Shown here one piece after another: positions 8,039 through 16,930 of a DNA stretch of 64,000 nucleotides. The first letter of the stretch is position 1. The number at the start of each line of letters is the position of its first letter. Under the pieces are notes generated by a model. That model worked only from the letters and a program-made list of their open reading frames with translations, was not told the DNA's origin and did not search any database. The position numbers and the translations under genes were made by a program. Source of the DNA: Mucilaginibacter sp. KACC 22773. GTDB lineage: Bacteria > Bacteroidota > Bacteroidia > Sphingobacteriales > Sphingobacteriaceae. Where the stretch lies: NCBI RefSeq assembly GCF_028736215.1, contig NZ_CP117883.1:4898001-4962000 (forward strand), given 5' to 3'.

Positions 8039-9208
8039 CTAACTTAGTTGTTTAAACGCCTCGGCAAATGCTTCCATTTCGTCCATGCGGCCGATGCTTA
8101 CGCGGCACCACTCTTTATTGTTGAATTGCCAGCTGCGTACGCCCACGCCACGTTTCATCATTTCGCTAACAAATTTTCTGCTGTCCATTTTTAGCGGGAA
8201 CATTACAAAATTGGCCGATGACGGAATGTATTCGTAGCCTTCCTTTTTCAGCACCGAGTACAAATACTCTTTTGATGCCAGCGTTTTTTCTAAAGCTTCT
8301 TTCAAAAATGCCTCCTCGCGATAGCCGGCAATAGCACCGGCAATTGTTGTTGCCGACAGCGAGAAACCGGTGGTGTAATTAGATAAGGCCTTAATAGTAT
8401 CCGGTTGAGCCACGATGTACCCGCAGCGCAGGCCGGCAAACCCGTATAGTTTAGAGAATGTACGGGCAACTATAATATTGCTGCCGGCTTTCATGGTGCT
8501 TATCATCGAGGAACCTTTAGGATCGGGCAGGTAATCGATGTAGGCTTCATCAACAAAAACAGTTACTTTTTTTGATACCCGCTCGCAAAAGGCTTTTAAT
8601 TTGGCGGTATCCAATATAGTCGCGGTTGGGTTATTTGGGTTACAGATATAAACCAACCCCGTGTTAGCGTCGATTTTGGCCTCCATGGCGTCCAAATCAA
8701 GTTTATAGTCGGCGGTCAATGGTACTTTAACCCATTTGCCTTCCAGCCTTTCGGCATGCGATGGCAGGTCGTCATAAGATGGATCGCCGGTGATAATGCT
8801 TTTTCCGCCCTTGCTGTAATACATGGCGGCGGCCAATAATAATGGTGATGAGCCGGATTCCATTAGGACGTTACCGGATGAAATTCCCTCATAGCTGGCA
8901 ATTTTATCGTAAAGCACCCCCATTGATTGCATTGGGTATTGGTAACCCAGGTCGATAGCTTCCTGGATTGCTTTTTTTGCGGCGGGTGATGGGCCAAATG
9001 GGTTTTCATTAGCCAGTAAGCGGGCTTTTAATACCGGTGGCGCATCTGCTATGGCATCCATATCGGTAAAGCGTTTAGCCAGCGGGGCCAGCTTCTTAGC
9101 AACCGGCATAGCGGCCAGCTTACTGATTGTCCCCGAAAAGAAGGCCAGTCCCCCGGCCATAAGTGCGCTGGACTTGATCCAGTTTCTGCGGTTAAGTGAG
9201 TTTGCCAT
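8039..9208 (-). CDS. Tat-exported PLP aminotransferase (HisC-like)
   Basis: A 389-residue fold-type I aminotransferase of the histidinol-phosphate aminotransferase group. The start at 9208 (MANSLNRRNWIKSS) gives a twin-arginine leader followed by a hydrophobic stretch, so the enzyme is probably exported folded with PLP bound. Seen motifs are NENPFGPSP, YICNPNNPT, the VDEAYIDY aspartate, the PLP lysine in TFSKLYG, and GLRCGY. Export makes a role in histidine synthesis unlikely. It lies 166 bp downstream of a Tat-exported amine oxidase on the same strand, suggesting a joint periplasmic role on amino acids or amines. The substrate is unknown. Confidence 0.85.
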   Translation of the reverse strand: MANSLNRRNWIKSSALMAGGLAFFSGTISKLAAMPVAKKLAPLAKRFTDMDAIADAPPVLKARLLANENPFGPSPAAKKAIQEAIDLGYQYPMQSMGVLYDKIASYEGISSGNVLMESGSSPLLLAAAMYYSKGGKSIITGDPSYDDLPSHAERLEGKWVKVPLTADYKLDLDAMEAKIDANTGLVYICNPNNPTATILDTAKLKAFCERVSKKVTVFVDEAYIDYLPDPKGSSMISTMKAGSNIIVARTFSKLYGFAGLRCGYIVAQPDTIKALSNYTTGFSLSATTIAGAIAGYREEAFLKEALEKTLASKEYLYSVLKKEGYEYIPSSANFVMFPLKMDSRKFVSEMMKRGVGVRSWQFNNKEWCRVSIGRMDEMEAFAEAFKQLS

Positions 9209-9374
9209 TTTTTTAAGTATCAAGTAGTTAGTATCAAGTATCAAGACTGATGATCCTGACACATGACAGATTTATTTATCTTGTAGTATTATAGTTTTAA
9301 CCAATTCAATCTTAGTCCAGAAACATTTTCCACTCCCCTACAGCTGTCTTGACTCTTGATTCTATTTCCAAAAC

Positions 9375-10958
9375 CTATTTTACCGCTGGGTAGCTTGCGC
9401 GGCCTTCAGTTACCCTGGCATGCAGGGCAGCCACTGTACTGCGGGCCGATTCAAATGCGCCGGCCATCCATGCGTTCAGATAGGTTAGGTGTTCGCCGGC
9501 AAAGTATACCTGCTTATCGGGCTTTAATAGTACCGGGTATTGTGTTTTGCGTGTTTCGATGCTGTAAACAGCCCATCCGCCTAAATTGTATTTTGTTTTG
9601 TGCCAGCTAACTGAAAAAGACGCTTCAAATTCCTTATCATATTGAGGGTGGATTAGCCTGCCTTTTTCCAGCGCAAACTTCTCACGCTCGGCATAACCTA
9701 AAGCGCCGATTTTCTGGGCTTTTTCGTTAAAATTGTAATATCCAATCAAGATACCCTTTTTTCCTAAATAATCATAAGATGGGTAAAAAATTTGTGTTAA
9801 ATCGTTGTTGGTGTGGGTAATACCGCCGTATATATGCTCATCCTCCTCCCAAAACCTGCGTTTAAACTGCAAACCTATTTTACCTGTTTGTATATAGCTG
9901 ATATAATCGATAGCCCGGCTAACATCGCCCGAGAAATTGTTGTTTACGTTACTTAAAACAGGCAGTGGTAAAGTGCAAATACACATATCGCCGGTTAACT
10001 CATGAACGCCCGCGGCATCTTTATAAGTAATTTTTACCCCCTCGGCCAGGTTATTGATCGAAGTAACTTCAGCACCCTTTTTTACAGATGGCGCTACCTT
10101 TTTTTCAAGAGCTTTGGCAATCTGATCCATACCCCCAACGGCCTGGAACATGGTCATCTGCAATTCGTAGGTATATTCAGCCACGTTGTAAAAATCAGGA
10201 TCCATGAGGCCCGAATGCAGTATATCGGCCAGCTTATGCGGATCGGCAATTTTGCCTGGCCTGTCTCCCGCTCCCGGCGATTCGGTATACCCCCTCCTTG
10301 CTGATGCCTTGTACAGCTTATCTACATCAAGACCTCCTTCGGCTTGCAGATAGGCTATTATCTTTTCGCCATCCTCTCTGGTCATGGTGCTATCAAGGCC
10401 TCCATGATCGATGCTTTTGGCCAGCATTTCGGTCATATAACCGCGGATATCGTTATGAATTTCGCGTACACGGACTTTTTTGTTAGAGAGCGGGCCTTTG
10501 CCTTCGGCAAAATAATAAGCGCCCTCATTAACGTTGTTGTACACCTGTATAGGTACACCAAGCTCTTTACAGTAATGCAGCGTTAACTCGTGATGATGCG
10601 GAATGCGCGACGGGCCTGCGTTAAAGTAAAGGTCATCATCAAATTTGGCGGTAACCGCCGGTTTGTCAATCTCCTGGTTAGTTGCGCCGTTGCGGATACT
10701 CCAGCAGCGGCCGCCGGTACGCTGGCGGGCCTCCAGTATGGTGCATTGATAGCCCAATTTATTAAGCTCATAAGCGCAGGTCATGCCGGCAAGGCCCGCT
10801 CCTAATATAATAATGTGTTTGCCCTTGCCATCGCCCTCCAAATTAAAGGCGTGCGCGGGAGCGGGTTTTAGCATGCCCAATGCCAACATAGCGGGATAAG
10901 CCCCACCAGCCAGCATAGCACCCTTACCCAAAAAATCTCTGCGGGTAATTGTTTTCAA
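9375..10958 (-). CDS. Tat-exported flavin monoamine oxidase family protein
   Basis: A 527-residue FAD enzyme. A Tat leader with RRDFL (6-10) and a hydrophobic core to about 37 is followed by the Rossmann FAD site ILGAGLAGMTCAYEL (51-65), LEAR, and the TGGR motif (81-84). The C-terminal FAD motif is YFAGEHLTYLNAWMAGAFESA. The family oxidises primary amines or L-amino acids to imines with release of hydrogen peroxide. Its position upstream of the exported aminotransferase suggests a two-gene unit for periplasmic amine or amino-acid turnover. The substrate is not evident from sequence. Confidence 0.87.
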   Translation of the reverse strand: MKTITRRDFLGKGAMLAGGAYPAMLALGMLKPAPAHAFNLEGDGKGKHIIILGAGLAGMTCAYELNKLGYQCTILEARQRTGGRCWSIRNGATNQEIDKPAVTAKFDDDLYFNAGPSRIPHHHELTLHYCKELGVPIQVYNNVNEGAYYFAEGKGPLSNKKVRVREIHNDIRGYMTEMLAKSIDHGGLDSTMTREDGEKIIAYLQAEGGLDVDKLYKASARRGYTESPGAGDRPGKIADPHKLADILHSGLMDPDFYNVAEYTYELQMTMFQAVGGMDQIAKALEKKVAPSVKKGAEVTSINNLAEGVKITYKDAAGVHELTGDMCICTLPLPVLSNVNNNFSGDVSRAIDYISYIQTGKIGLQFKRRFWEEDEHIYGGITHTNNDLTQIFYPSYDYLGKKGILIGYYNFNEKAQKIGALGYAEREKFALEKGRLIHPQYDKEFEASFSVSWHKTKYNLGGWAVYSIETRKTQYPVLLKPDKQVYFAGEHLTYLNAWMAGAFESARSTVAALHARVTEGRASYPAVK

Positions 10959-11102
10959 TAAGATCAGCTTTTATGTTTTACAATTATGTAAGGCTTAAAG
11001 ATAGTTTTTTAAATGATTTAATAAAAGATATGGCATAATTTTTTAATTATGATAATATCTACGGGCTTAGTATGGATTATTTGAAAAACAAGACGGTTCA
11101 AT

Positions 11103-11129
11103 AAAAAAGTCGCTCCTTTTGGGAACGAC
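11103..11129 (-). terminator. terminator after Gly-rich secreted protein gene
   Basis: On the minus strand GTCGTTCC and GGAGCGAC form an 8-bp stem with one G-T pair (11109-11116 with 11122-11129), followed by T6. It lies 30 bp past the stop of the gene ending at 11159. Confidence 0.75.
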
Positions 11130-11158
11130 CTGTAATTTCAAACGTTTTATTAACCGGT

Positions 11159-11863
11159 TTACTGCGCCGGCTGCCCTTTATGTGCAGCTACCGATTTGTT
11201 GTAGTAGTCAAGAAGCTTATCTATATTTTTGAGGTTATACTTGTGCTGTTTAATGCTTTCAACCACCTGCTCTTCGTCGCCCAATATCTCTACCATAATA
11301 TCTTCAAAGTTGGCATCGGTTATGCGCTGCATATCGGCGGTACTTTCGCCAAAATAGTAGGTTGTTTTTGAGCTTTTACCACCGCCTCCATTACCACCGC
11401 CGCCGCCGAGCGAAACACCTACACCGCCGCCAAGGCCGCCACCGTAACCACCACTGCCATAGCCCATAGCTACACCCGGCGAAAAATGTACACCGCCGCC
11501 ACCGCCTGTTGCGCCTTTGGCCGCATATAGTTTAAGTGGCTCGTCCAATACTACCTGTACAAAATCGGTTTCCTCTTTGCTCCAGTCTTCGTTGCGTGGG
11601 GCGTGGGCAACCACAAAGCTATCCTTACCTGCCACAAACGAGCGGATATCACTGGCGCTGAGTTTATAGGGGTTTGTTTTTTCGTCGTCTTTAAACTCAA
11701 TAAAGCCTTCATCTTTAATAGGGCCTTTGCCGCCGGGGTTTACGCGGATAAAACCGGCACTGCGGTTACCTTTTACATCGGTAAAAGCACCCGACTGCCA
11801 TTTTTGCGATTTTGCTGATACAAAACACAGCATAAAAAATAAAATGATTAAAATTGAGCGCAT
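11159..11863 (-). CDS. secreted hypothetical protein with Gly-rich linker
   Basis: A 234-residue protein with a signal peptide (MRSILIILFFMLCFVSAKSQ; start at 11863 chosen so the leader begins cleanly). A beta-rich N-domain of about 95 residues follows, with polar repeats such as GFIRVNPGGKGP. Next comes a glycine-rich linker of about 55 residues and a charged helical C-domain (NLKNIDKLLDYYNKSV). The two-domain, flexible-linker layout suggests an envelope-associated protein. I do not recognise the family. It diverges from threonine aldolase with a 43-bp gap. Confidence 0.65.
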   Translation of the reverse strand: MRSILIILFFMLCFVSAKSQKWQSGAFTDVKGNRSAGFIRVNPGGKGPIKDEGFIEFKDDEKTNPYKLSASDIRSFVAGKDSFVVAHAPRNEDWSKEETDFVQVVLDEPLKLYAAKGATGGGGGVHFSPGVAMGYGSGGYGGGLGGGVGVSLGGGGGNGGGGKSSKTTYYFGESTADMQRITDANFEDIMVEILGDEEQVVESIKQHKYNLKNIDKLLDYYNKSVAAHKGQPAQ

Positions 11864-11906
11864 AACAAGTATAAAATACAAAGAACGTAATTTTTAGATA
11901 TTTAAT

Positions 11907-12920
11907 ATGATGACTGTTGATTTACGCAGTGACACCGTTACCAAACCAACTCCAGGCATGCTGGAAGCCATGTGGAGCGCCAAAGTTGGCGATGATGTTT
12001 TTGGCGAAGATGAAACCATAAACGCCCTGGAAGAAAAAGCGGCCGCCATGTTTGGGATGGAAGCGGGAATTTTTTGTCCATCGGGTACCATGACCAACCA
12101 GATAGCCATTAAGTGCTTTACCCAACCGCTTGATGAGCTTATTGCCGATCAAACCGCTCACGTGTACCGTTATGAAGGTGGCGGTATTGCCTTTAACTCC
12201 GGCGTATCTACCCGTTTACTGAACGGCTACCGCGGCATTATCACAGCCGAAATGATTGAGCCGGAAATTAATGCCGAAAATATTCACTATCCCCACACCA
12301 GTTTGGTGGTGTTAGAAAATACAGTGAACAAAGGCGGTGGCAGCTGCTATACTTTAAATGACATTAAACCAATAGATCAGCTTTGCCATGCCAGAGATCT
12401 AAAACTCCATTTGGATGGCGCCCGTATTTTTAACGCCCTTGCCCATACCGGCGATAAGGCTGTTGATTACGGAACTTATTTTGATGGCATTTCTGTTTGC
12501 TTATCTAAAGGGCTTGGCGCGCCGGTTGGCTCGGTTTTACTGGCTGATAAGGCCACTATTAAATACGCGCGCCGCATTCGTAAGGTAATGGGTGGCGGTA
12601 TGAGGCAGGCGGGCTTCCTTGCAGCGGCGGCTATATATGCATTGGACCACCATGTAGAACGCCTGAAAATAGACCATGCCCACGCTCGCATTTTGGGCGA
12701 AGAACTGGCTAATTTAAGCTGGGTAAGCCATGTAATGCCGGTGGAAACCAATATTGTACTATTTGATACTGTAGAACCCGCCAAAGCAGTACTGGCCAAA
12801 CTGGCCGAAAAAGGCATTAAAGCCAGCGATACTGATAAACACCGCATCCGTTTTGTAACACACTTAGATATACATGCGGATCAGGTGGAATATTTGGTTG
12901 GGGTGCTGAAGGGAATGTAA
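11907..12920 (+). CDS. ltaE: low-specificity L-threonine aldolase
   Basis: A 337-residue PLP enzyme of the beta-eliminating lyase/threonine aldolase family. It cleaves L-threonine or L-allo-threonine to glycine and acetaldehyde. Motifs are VDLRSDTVTKPTPGM at the N-terminus, SGTMTNQ (59-65), HLDGAR (168-173), and the Schiff-base lysine K201 in CLSKGLGAPVGSV. Length and motif order are full. The gene opens with two ATG codons in tandem; either could be used. It is monocistronic and divergent from the Gly-rich protein gene. Confidence 0.9.
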   Translation: MMTVDLRSDTVTKPTPGMLEAMWSAKVGDDVFGEDETINALEEKAAAMFGMEAGIFCPSGTMTNQIAIKCFTQPLDELIADQTAHVYRYEGGGIAFNSGVSTRLLNGYRGIITAEMIEPEINAENIHYPHTSLVVLENTVNKGGGSCYTLNDIKPIDQLCHARDLKLHLDGARIFNALAHTGDKAVDYGTYFDGISVCLSKGLGAPVGSVLLADKATIKYARRIRKVMGGGMRQAGFLAAAAIYALDHHVERLKIDHAHARILGEELANLSWVSHVMPVETNIVLFDTVEPAKAVLAKLAEKGIKASDTDKHRIRFVTHLDIHADQVEYLVGVLKGM

Positions 12921-13040
12921 TTTTGAATGGTAAATAGTGAATAGTGAATGTAATGGGATGGGCCTAAGCCACTCATTATTCACTTTGATGCCTTGTCGGC
13001 ACATTATTCTTCCCAACTTTTTGAAGGCTTTAAAACAACA

Positions 13041-13057
13041 AAAGCCCTTTTAGGGCT
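13041..13057 (-). terminator. short hairpin terminator after Rpn-like gene
   Basis: AGCCC-TAAAA-GGGCT with a following TTTTGTTGTTTT on the minus strand, about 30 bp past the stop of the gene ending at 13087. The stem is short, so this is moderate evidence. Confidence 0.55.
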
Positions 13058-13086
13058 CTGCTGCTATACTTTATCGACGTTATCAA

Positions 13087-14019
13087 TTAAAGTTTTTCTA
13101 TTTCCTCAACAGAAAGTTTAGTGGTTTTTGCAATGAACTCAGAAGTCAGGCCTTCTTTTTTAAGTTCACGGGCTATGGTAATTGCTTCTTCCCGTTTACC
13201 TTCCTGCTTGCCTTTTTGAATGCCTTTTTCAATACCTTTTTGAATACCTTGCTTCTCGGCCCTATCTAATAAAAGTTCTTCAATGCCCATAGTGGTACTC
13301 CTTTCTGTTAAGTTTTTAACCTCTTGTTCAAATTTAGTATTTATATCCGGGTTTTCAAAGCGCACATAATATTTCAAAAAATTCATTAATACCCTGATCT
13401 TTTCTTTTGCAATTTGCCTTGTTAACAGCAACTTAGCTAACTTGAGCTTTAAAGCAAACAAAAGCTCATCTTTTTCGTCGGTATCCTTAATATTTTTACC
13501 AGCGAGCGCGGCTTTTACAGTCAATACTACCAACGCAAAAGGGTTATCACTGGCCATTAATTCCTCATCACTTTGGCTGGCTATTTTATAGGTATTAAAA
13601 GTATATCGCAAACTTGTACCCATAAAGTCTAAGGTAAAATGATCCGACCGTTCTTTTGTGTTCGCCTCGGTAAAGATGGCATATGCAACTATAGGTTTTT
13701 GATACTTATCCAATATCCGGTAAAAGTAGGTAAACATACGACTACCAAAATCCTTTTGATATTGACCCTGCACCTCGATATGTACCAAAATCCATTCCTC
13801 GTTGCCGCTTTTGGTAAATACCTTAACCAGTTTATCAATTACTTTCGGAGAATACTCGTCCTTCTCCGGCGGGAAAACCTGCTCCAGCTCTTTATCCAAA
13901 AATTCAAACCCTTTATCAAAGTCGAAAATATCCGAAGCATCAGGATTAAGAAAGCATAAAAAATCGTCAAAAACATCTTCGAGAATCCCTTTCCAAAGGA
14001 TGTCGTCTTTTCTTCTCAT
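13087..14019 (-). CDS. Rpn family recombination-promoting nuclease / putative transposase
   Basis: A 310-residue protein, start MRRKDDILWKG at 14019. The N-terminal half carries a PD-(D/E)xK nuclease pattern, with the E-x-Q core in ILVHIEVQGQ and a preceding acidic region. The C-terminus has the family's characteristic Gly-Lys repeats (GIQKGIEKGIQKGKQEGK) followed by a helical tail resembling LxxEfIaKTTkLsveEIekL. Rpn-like proteins are DNA endonucleases that stimulate RecA-independent recombination and are often found in many copies in Bacteroidota. No terminal inverted repeats are seen around it. Confidence 0.85.
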   Translation of the reverse strand: MRRKDDILWKGILEDVFDDFLCFLNPDASDIFDFDKGFEFLDKELEQVFPPEKDEYSPKVIDKLVKVFTKSGNEEWILVHIEVQGQYQKDFGSRMFTYFYRILDKYQKPIVAYAIFTEANTKERSDHFTLDFMGTSLRYTFNTYKIASQSDEELMASDNPFALVVLTVKAALAGKNIKDTDEKDELLFALKLKLAKLLLTRQIAKEKIRVLMNFLKYYVRFENPDINTKFEQEVKNLTERSTTMGIEELLLDRAEKQGIQKGIEKGIQKGKQEGKREEAITIARELKKEGLTSEFIAKTTKLSVEEIEKL

Positions 14020-14093
14020 TAAACAATAATATAAAATACTCACCGGCAAAAAAATTGACTGGTAATAAAAGTCGATCATTTGTTATCATCTCA

Positions 14094-15170
14094 TCAGCCC
14101 TGCTGCCGCTTACCACTCAAATACTTCCTTACCGGAATATCATAAGCCACCATGGCCAGGTAGCCCATACCAACCAGCAATATTACGCCTGCAATTACTA
14201 TATAAACAATTTGGCTGGTTGGCGGCTTGTGGCTTATTACATAATTGCCAAAAAACCAGATACCCACATAATGGGTCATATACAATGGGTAAGAAATATT
14301 ACCCGAAAAGTTGCAGAGTTTTTTAAGGCCTCCCGAAAGCGTGGCACCTGCCCCCAAAGCGATAAGCAGCGGAAAATAAAAAAGAACCACGAGCAATTGA
14401 GCAAGCCAGTTCCATTTACTATGGGGCATCATTAATGCCGCTAACAGTAATAGGGCAAGCCCAATAAAGCCAAGCTTGTTTTTGATAATGAAGTTAAAAC
14501 GGTATACAAGCAGCCCGGCTGTAAACGAATAAAAAATGCGGGCACCGCCTTCCCAAAAGTTTTCGCCGGCCCAGCCGCCCGATAATATTTTGGCATGGAA
14601 GGCCACAAAACCGAGCGCTGCCGCGGCTATAACCAGCAATACAACCAAATACTTGCGCGCAAGCTTGTAAAGCACCAACGCATAAACAATATTTGCTATA
14701 TACTCCCAAAATAACGACCATGCAGGCGCGTTAAAACTAAACAAGTTAAAATACCGCTCCTGCATGGCCGGGAACGGGATAAGCAGCATCGAGCTTACAA
14801 ATATCAGCGCCAGCCGGCCAACGCTGTAAGCCTCCGGATGACCGCCAAACGGATCAACAAGAAAACCAATAAGGCCCAACACCGAACCTAAAATAACCAA
14901 CGGATGCAGCCTGATTATTCTTGATTTAAAAAACTCCAGCACGCCCATTTTACCAATCCGGTCATCATAAGCATAACCTATTACGAAACCCGACAGGCAG
15001 AAAAAAAAGTCGACAGCGAGGAAGCCGTGGCCAATAAAGTTTACATCGTAACTTGGAAAAAGGAACTCGGTAAAATGAAATACCACTACCGCCAAAGCGG
15101 CAACACCGCGCATGCCGTCCAGGATTTCGAAGTGTTGTTTGGTTTTTAAAGTTGCAGGAATAGTGCTCAT
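14094..15170 (-). CDS. membrane acyltransferase (OafA/YrhL family)
   Basis: A 358-residue multi-spanning protein of the acyltransferase-3 family. The conserved RGVAALAVVVFHF segment with the catalytic-type His is at about 21-33, and a FxxRiiRLHP motif is near 85. There are about ten hydrophobic helices. The family O-acetylates or O-succinylates surface glycans at the inner membrane. No glycan biosynthesis genes are adjacent, so the acceptor is unknown. It precedes the Rpn gene by 75 bp on the same strand, which may be coincidental. Confidence 0.85.
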   Translation of the reverse strand: MSTIPATLKTKQHFEILDGMRGVAALAVVVFHFTEFLFPSYDVNFIGHGFLAVDFFFCLSGFVIGYAYDDRIGKMGVLEFFKSRIIRLHPLVILGSVLGLIGFLVDPFGGHPEAYSVGRLALIFVSSMLLIPFPAMQERYFNLFSFNAPAWSLFWEYIANIVYALVLYKLARKYLVVLLVIAAAALGFVAFHAKILSGGWAGENFWEGGARIFYSFTAGLLVYRFNFIIKNKLGFIGLALLLLAALMMPHSKWNWLAQLLVVLFYFPLLIALGAGATLSGGLKKLCNFSGNISYPLYMTHYVGIWFFGNYVISHKPPTSQIVYIVIAGVILLVGMGYLAMVAYDIPVRKYLSGKRQQG

Positions 15171-15479
15171 GAATAGTTATTACGCCGGCCATTGGCCACG
15201 GCGCTTTTTAAAGATATGTGTGATGTTTCAAGAATACCGATTAATATCAAACCCGGCAAATATTTGGCGGCATTTTTCAGGGCAAACGCATCTAATTGGG
15301 TTAACATAACTTAACACATTTCAGATAAAACATTCATAAATAGTTAATAATCAATATTTTATATTTTATCATGGTTAACACTAAACTGATAGCCAATTTA
15401 GGCGCATCCAAATATTTGTGCCTGTTTTAACTATTTAAATGCGTTTGCCCTGCGGCGTTTTTAACTATCTTTATAAAAA
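15171..15479. other. AT-rich intergenic region without recognised gene
   Basis: About 310 bp between the acyltransferase start and the terminator of the sugar dehydrogenase. It is rich in A/T with runs such as ATATTTTATATTTTATC near 15351-15370. I see no coding frame with family features and no repeat. It probably carries the acyltransferase promoter. Confidence 0.4.
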
Positions 15480-15515
15480 ACAAAATCCCGGATGGTTGCC
15501 CATTCGGGATTTTGT
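15480..15515 (-). terminator. terminator after soluble sugar dehydrogenase gene
   Basis: Perfect 11-bp stem ACAAAATCCCG / CGGGATTTTGT (15480-15490 with 15505-15515). On the minus strand it is followed by a T-rich stretch. It lies 16 bp past the stop of the gene ending at 15531. Confidence 0.8.
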
Positions 15516-15530
15516 AATGCTTTTTATTTA

Positions 15531-16766
15531 CTATTGTTTAGCTATCCTGTACATTTTGCCATTATCAGTTACGCCGTACAACGCACCGTCTTTACCGGTG
15601 GCAAGCGAGCGCCAGCGTTCGCGTTTATCTTTAAACAGGCGCTCCTCGCCTACAACTTTATTATCTTTAATAACCAGGCGTGCTATGTGCGATCCGCTGA
15701 GGGCGGCTACAAAAAGGTTGCCCTTCCATTCGGGTATCATATCGCCGGTGTAAAAAGTGATACCGCAAGGCGATATAACAGGGTCCCAGTAATAAACGGG
15801 CTGGGTTACACCCTCTTTTTGCTGAATACCATCACCAACTTTTTCGCCACTGTATTCAATACCATAGGTAACCACAGGCCAGCCGTAATTATTGCCCGGG
15901 CGGATGATATTGATCTCGTCGCCGCCGCGCGGACCAAACTCATCTTCCCATAGTTCGCCGGTTGCGGGGTTCCAGGCCATCCCTTCGGGGTTGCGGAAAC
16001 CGTAGGCATAAATTTCGGGCAGGGCATTTGGGGTATTGGCAAAGGGGCCACCCGGCACCGCCTTACCATCTTTGGTTAAGTGCAGTACTTTACCAATAGC
16101 AGCGCTCAAATCCTGCGCTTTCATGCGTATATCGCCGCCAGAACGTTCACCGGTGCTTACAAACAAGTTGCCTTGCTTATCAAACAAAATGCGGCTGCCG
16201 TACTGTAAAGCACCCCTATAAGCGGGCTTTGCACGGTATATCACTTCAATATTCTCTACCTGGGTTTCATCTGCAGATAATTTACCTTTAGCTACGGCCA
16301 GTACGTTACCTTCGGGGGTTACTTCGGCATAATCCCAAAATATCATCCGGTTGGTTTTAAAATCAGGATCGATGTTAACATCCAGCAAGCCGCCCTGGCC
16401 CTGGGCCAACACTGCAGGCAAATTGCTTATCGTTTTATCGGCCTGTCCATCAGCTTTTAGGATCCGCATAGTACCACCCTTTTGGGTTATCAGAAAGCGG
16501 CCATCGGGCAATACGCAAAGCGCCCAGGGTTGCTTTAACTCGCTGTTAATAACGGTTGCGGTTACCGCCATTTTGGTTTTAACGCCTGTGATACGCGTTT
16601 GACCGGGGAAGGCTGATTTATAATCGCTGTTGGGCTTAATGGTTTCAACAGGTGCACCTTTGCCGGTATCGGCAACCGCAGTTTGTTGCGGGGCCGCATG
16701 GCAGGCAGCTATCCCGGCTGTTAACGACAGGCTTAAAATAAATGTTTTACAGTTTTTAGGCAGCAT
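15531..16766 (-). CDS. PQQ-dependent sugar dehydrogenase (aldose dehydrogenase-like) lipoprotein
   Basis: A 411-residue member of the soluble glucose/sorbosone dehydrogenase beta-propeller family. The start at 16766 gives a leader ending in a lipobox (TAGIAAC), so it is probably a lipoprotein facing the periplasm. Seen features are the propeller motifs QPWALCVLPDGRFLITQKGG, YRGALQYGSRI, GFRNPEGMAWNPATGELWEDEFGPRGGDEIN and YYWDPVISPCG. These match Asd/YliI-type enzymes, which oxidise aldoses to lactones with PQQ. No PQQ synthesis genes are in view. A second member of the superfamily, paired with a cytochrome, lies at 43.7 kb. Confidence 0.87.
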   Translation of the reverse strand: MLPKNCKTFILSLSLTAGIAACHAAPQQTAVADTGKGAPVETIKPNSDYKSAFPGQTRITGVKTKMAVTATVINSELKQPWALCVLPDGRFLITQKGGTMRILKADGQADKTISNLPAVLAQGQGGLLDVNIDPDFKTNRMIFWDYAEVTPEGNVLAVAKGKLSADETQVENIEVIYRAKPAYRGALQYGSRILFDKQGNLFVSTGERSGGDIRMKAQDLSAAIGKVLHLTKDGKAVPGGPFANTPNALPEIYAYGFRNPEGMAWNPATGELWEDEFGPRGGDEINIIRPGNNYGWPVVTYGIEYSGEKVGDGIQQKEGVTQPVYYWDPVISPCGITFYTGDMIPEWKGNLFVAALSGSHIARLVIKDNKVVGEERLFKDKRERWRSLATGKDGALYGVTDNGKMYRIAKQ

Positions 16767-16930
16767 GAATTTGGTTAATAAATGTTTATGATACATTAAT
16801 AGCTAAAACTACAAATTGGTTTTGAGGATAGCCTGTATATGCTGTAAAAATATTATGACATGCCCCTATGGGCTATTGATTCTTAGCCCTTCCCCTAAAA
16901 CTTAATCCCCTGCCCCTTGTTGTACTTTGC

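Noticed and set aside
13087..14019. Rpn gene as part of an insertion sequence
   Set aside because: No terminal inverted repeats or target duplication found around it, so it is listed only as a gene.
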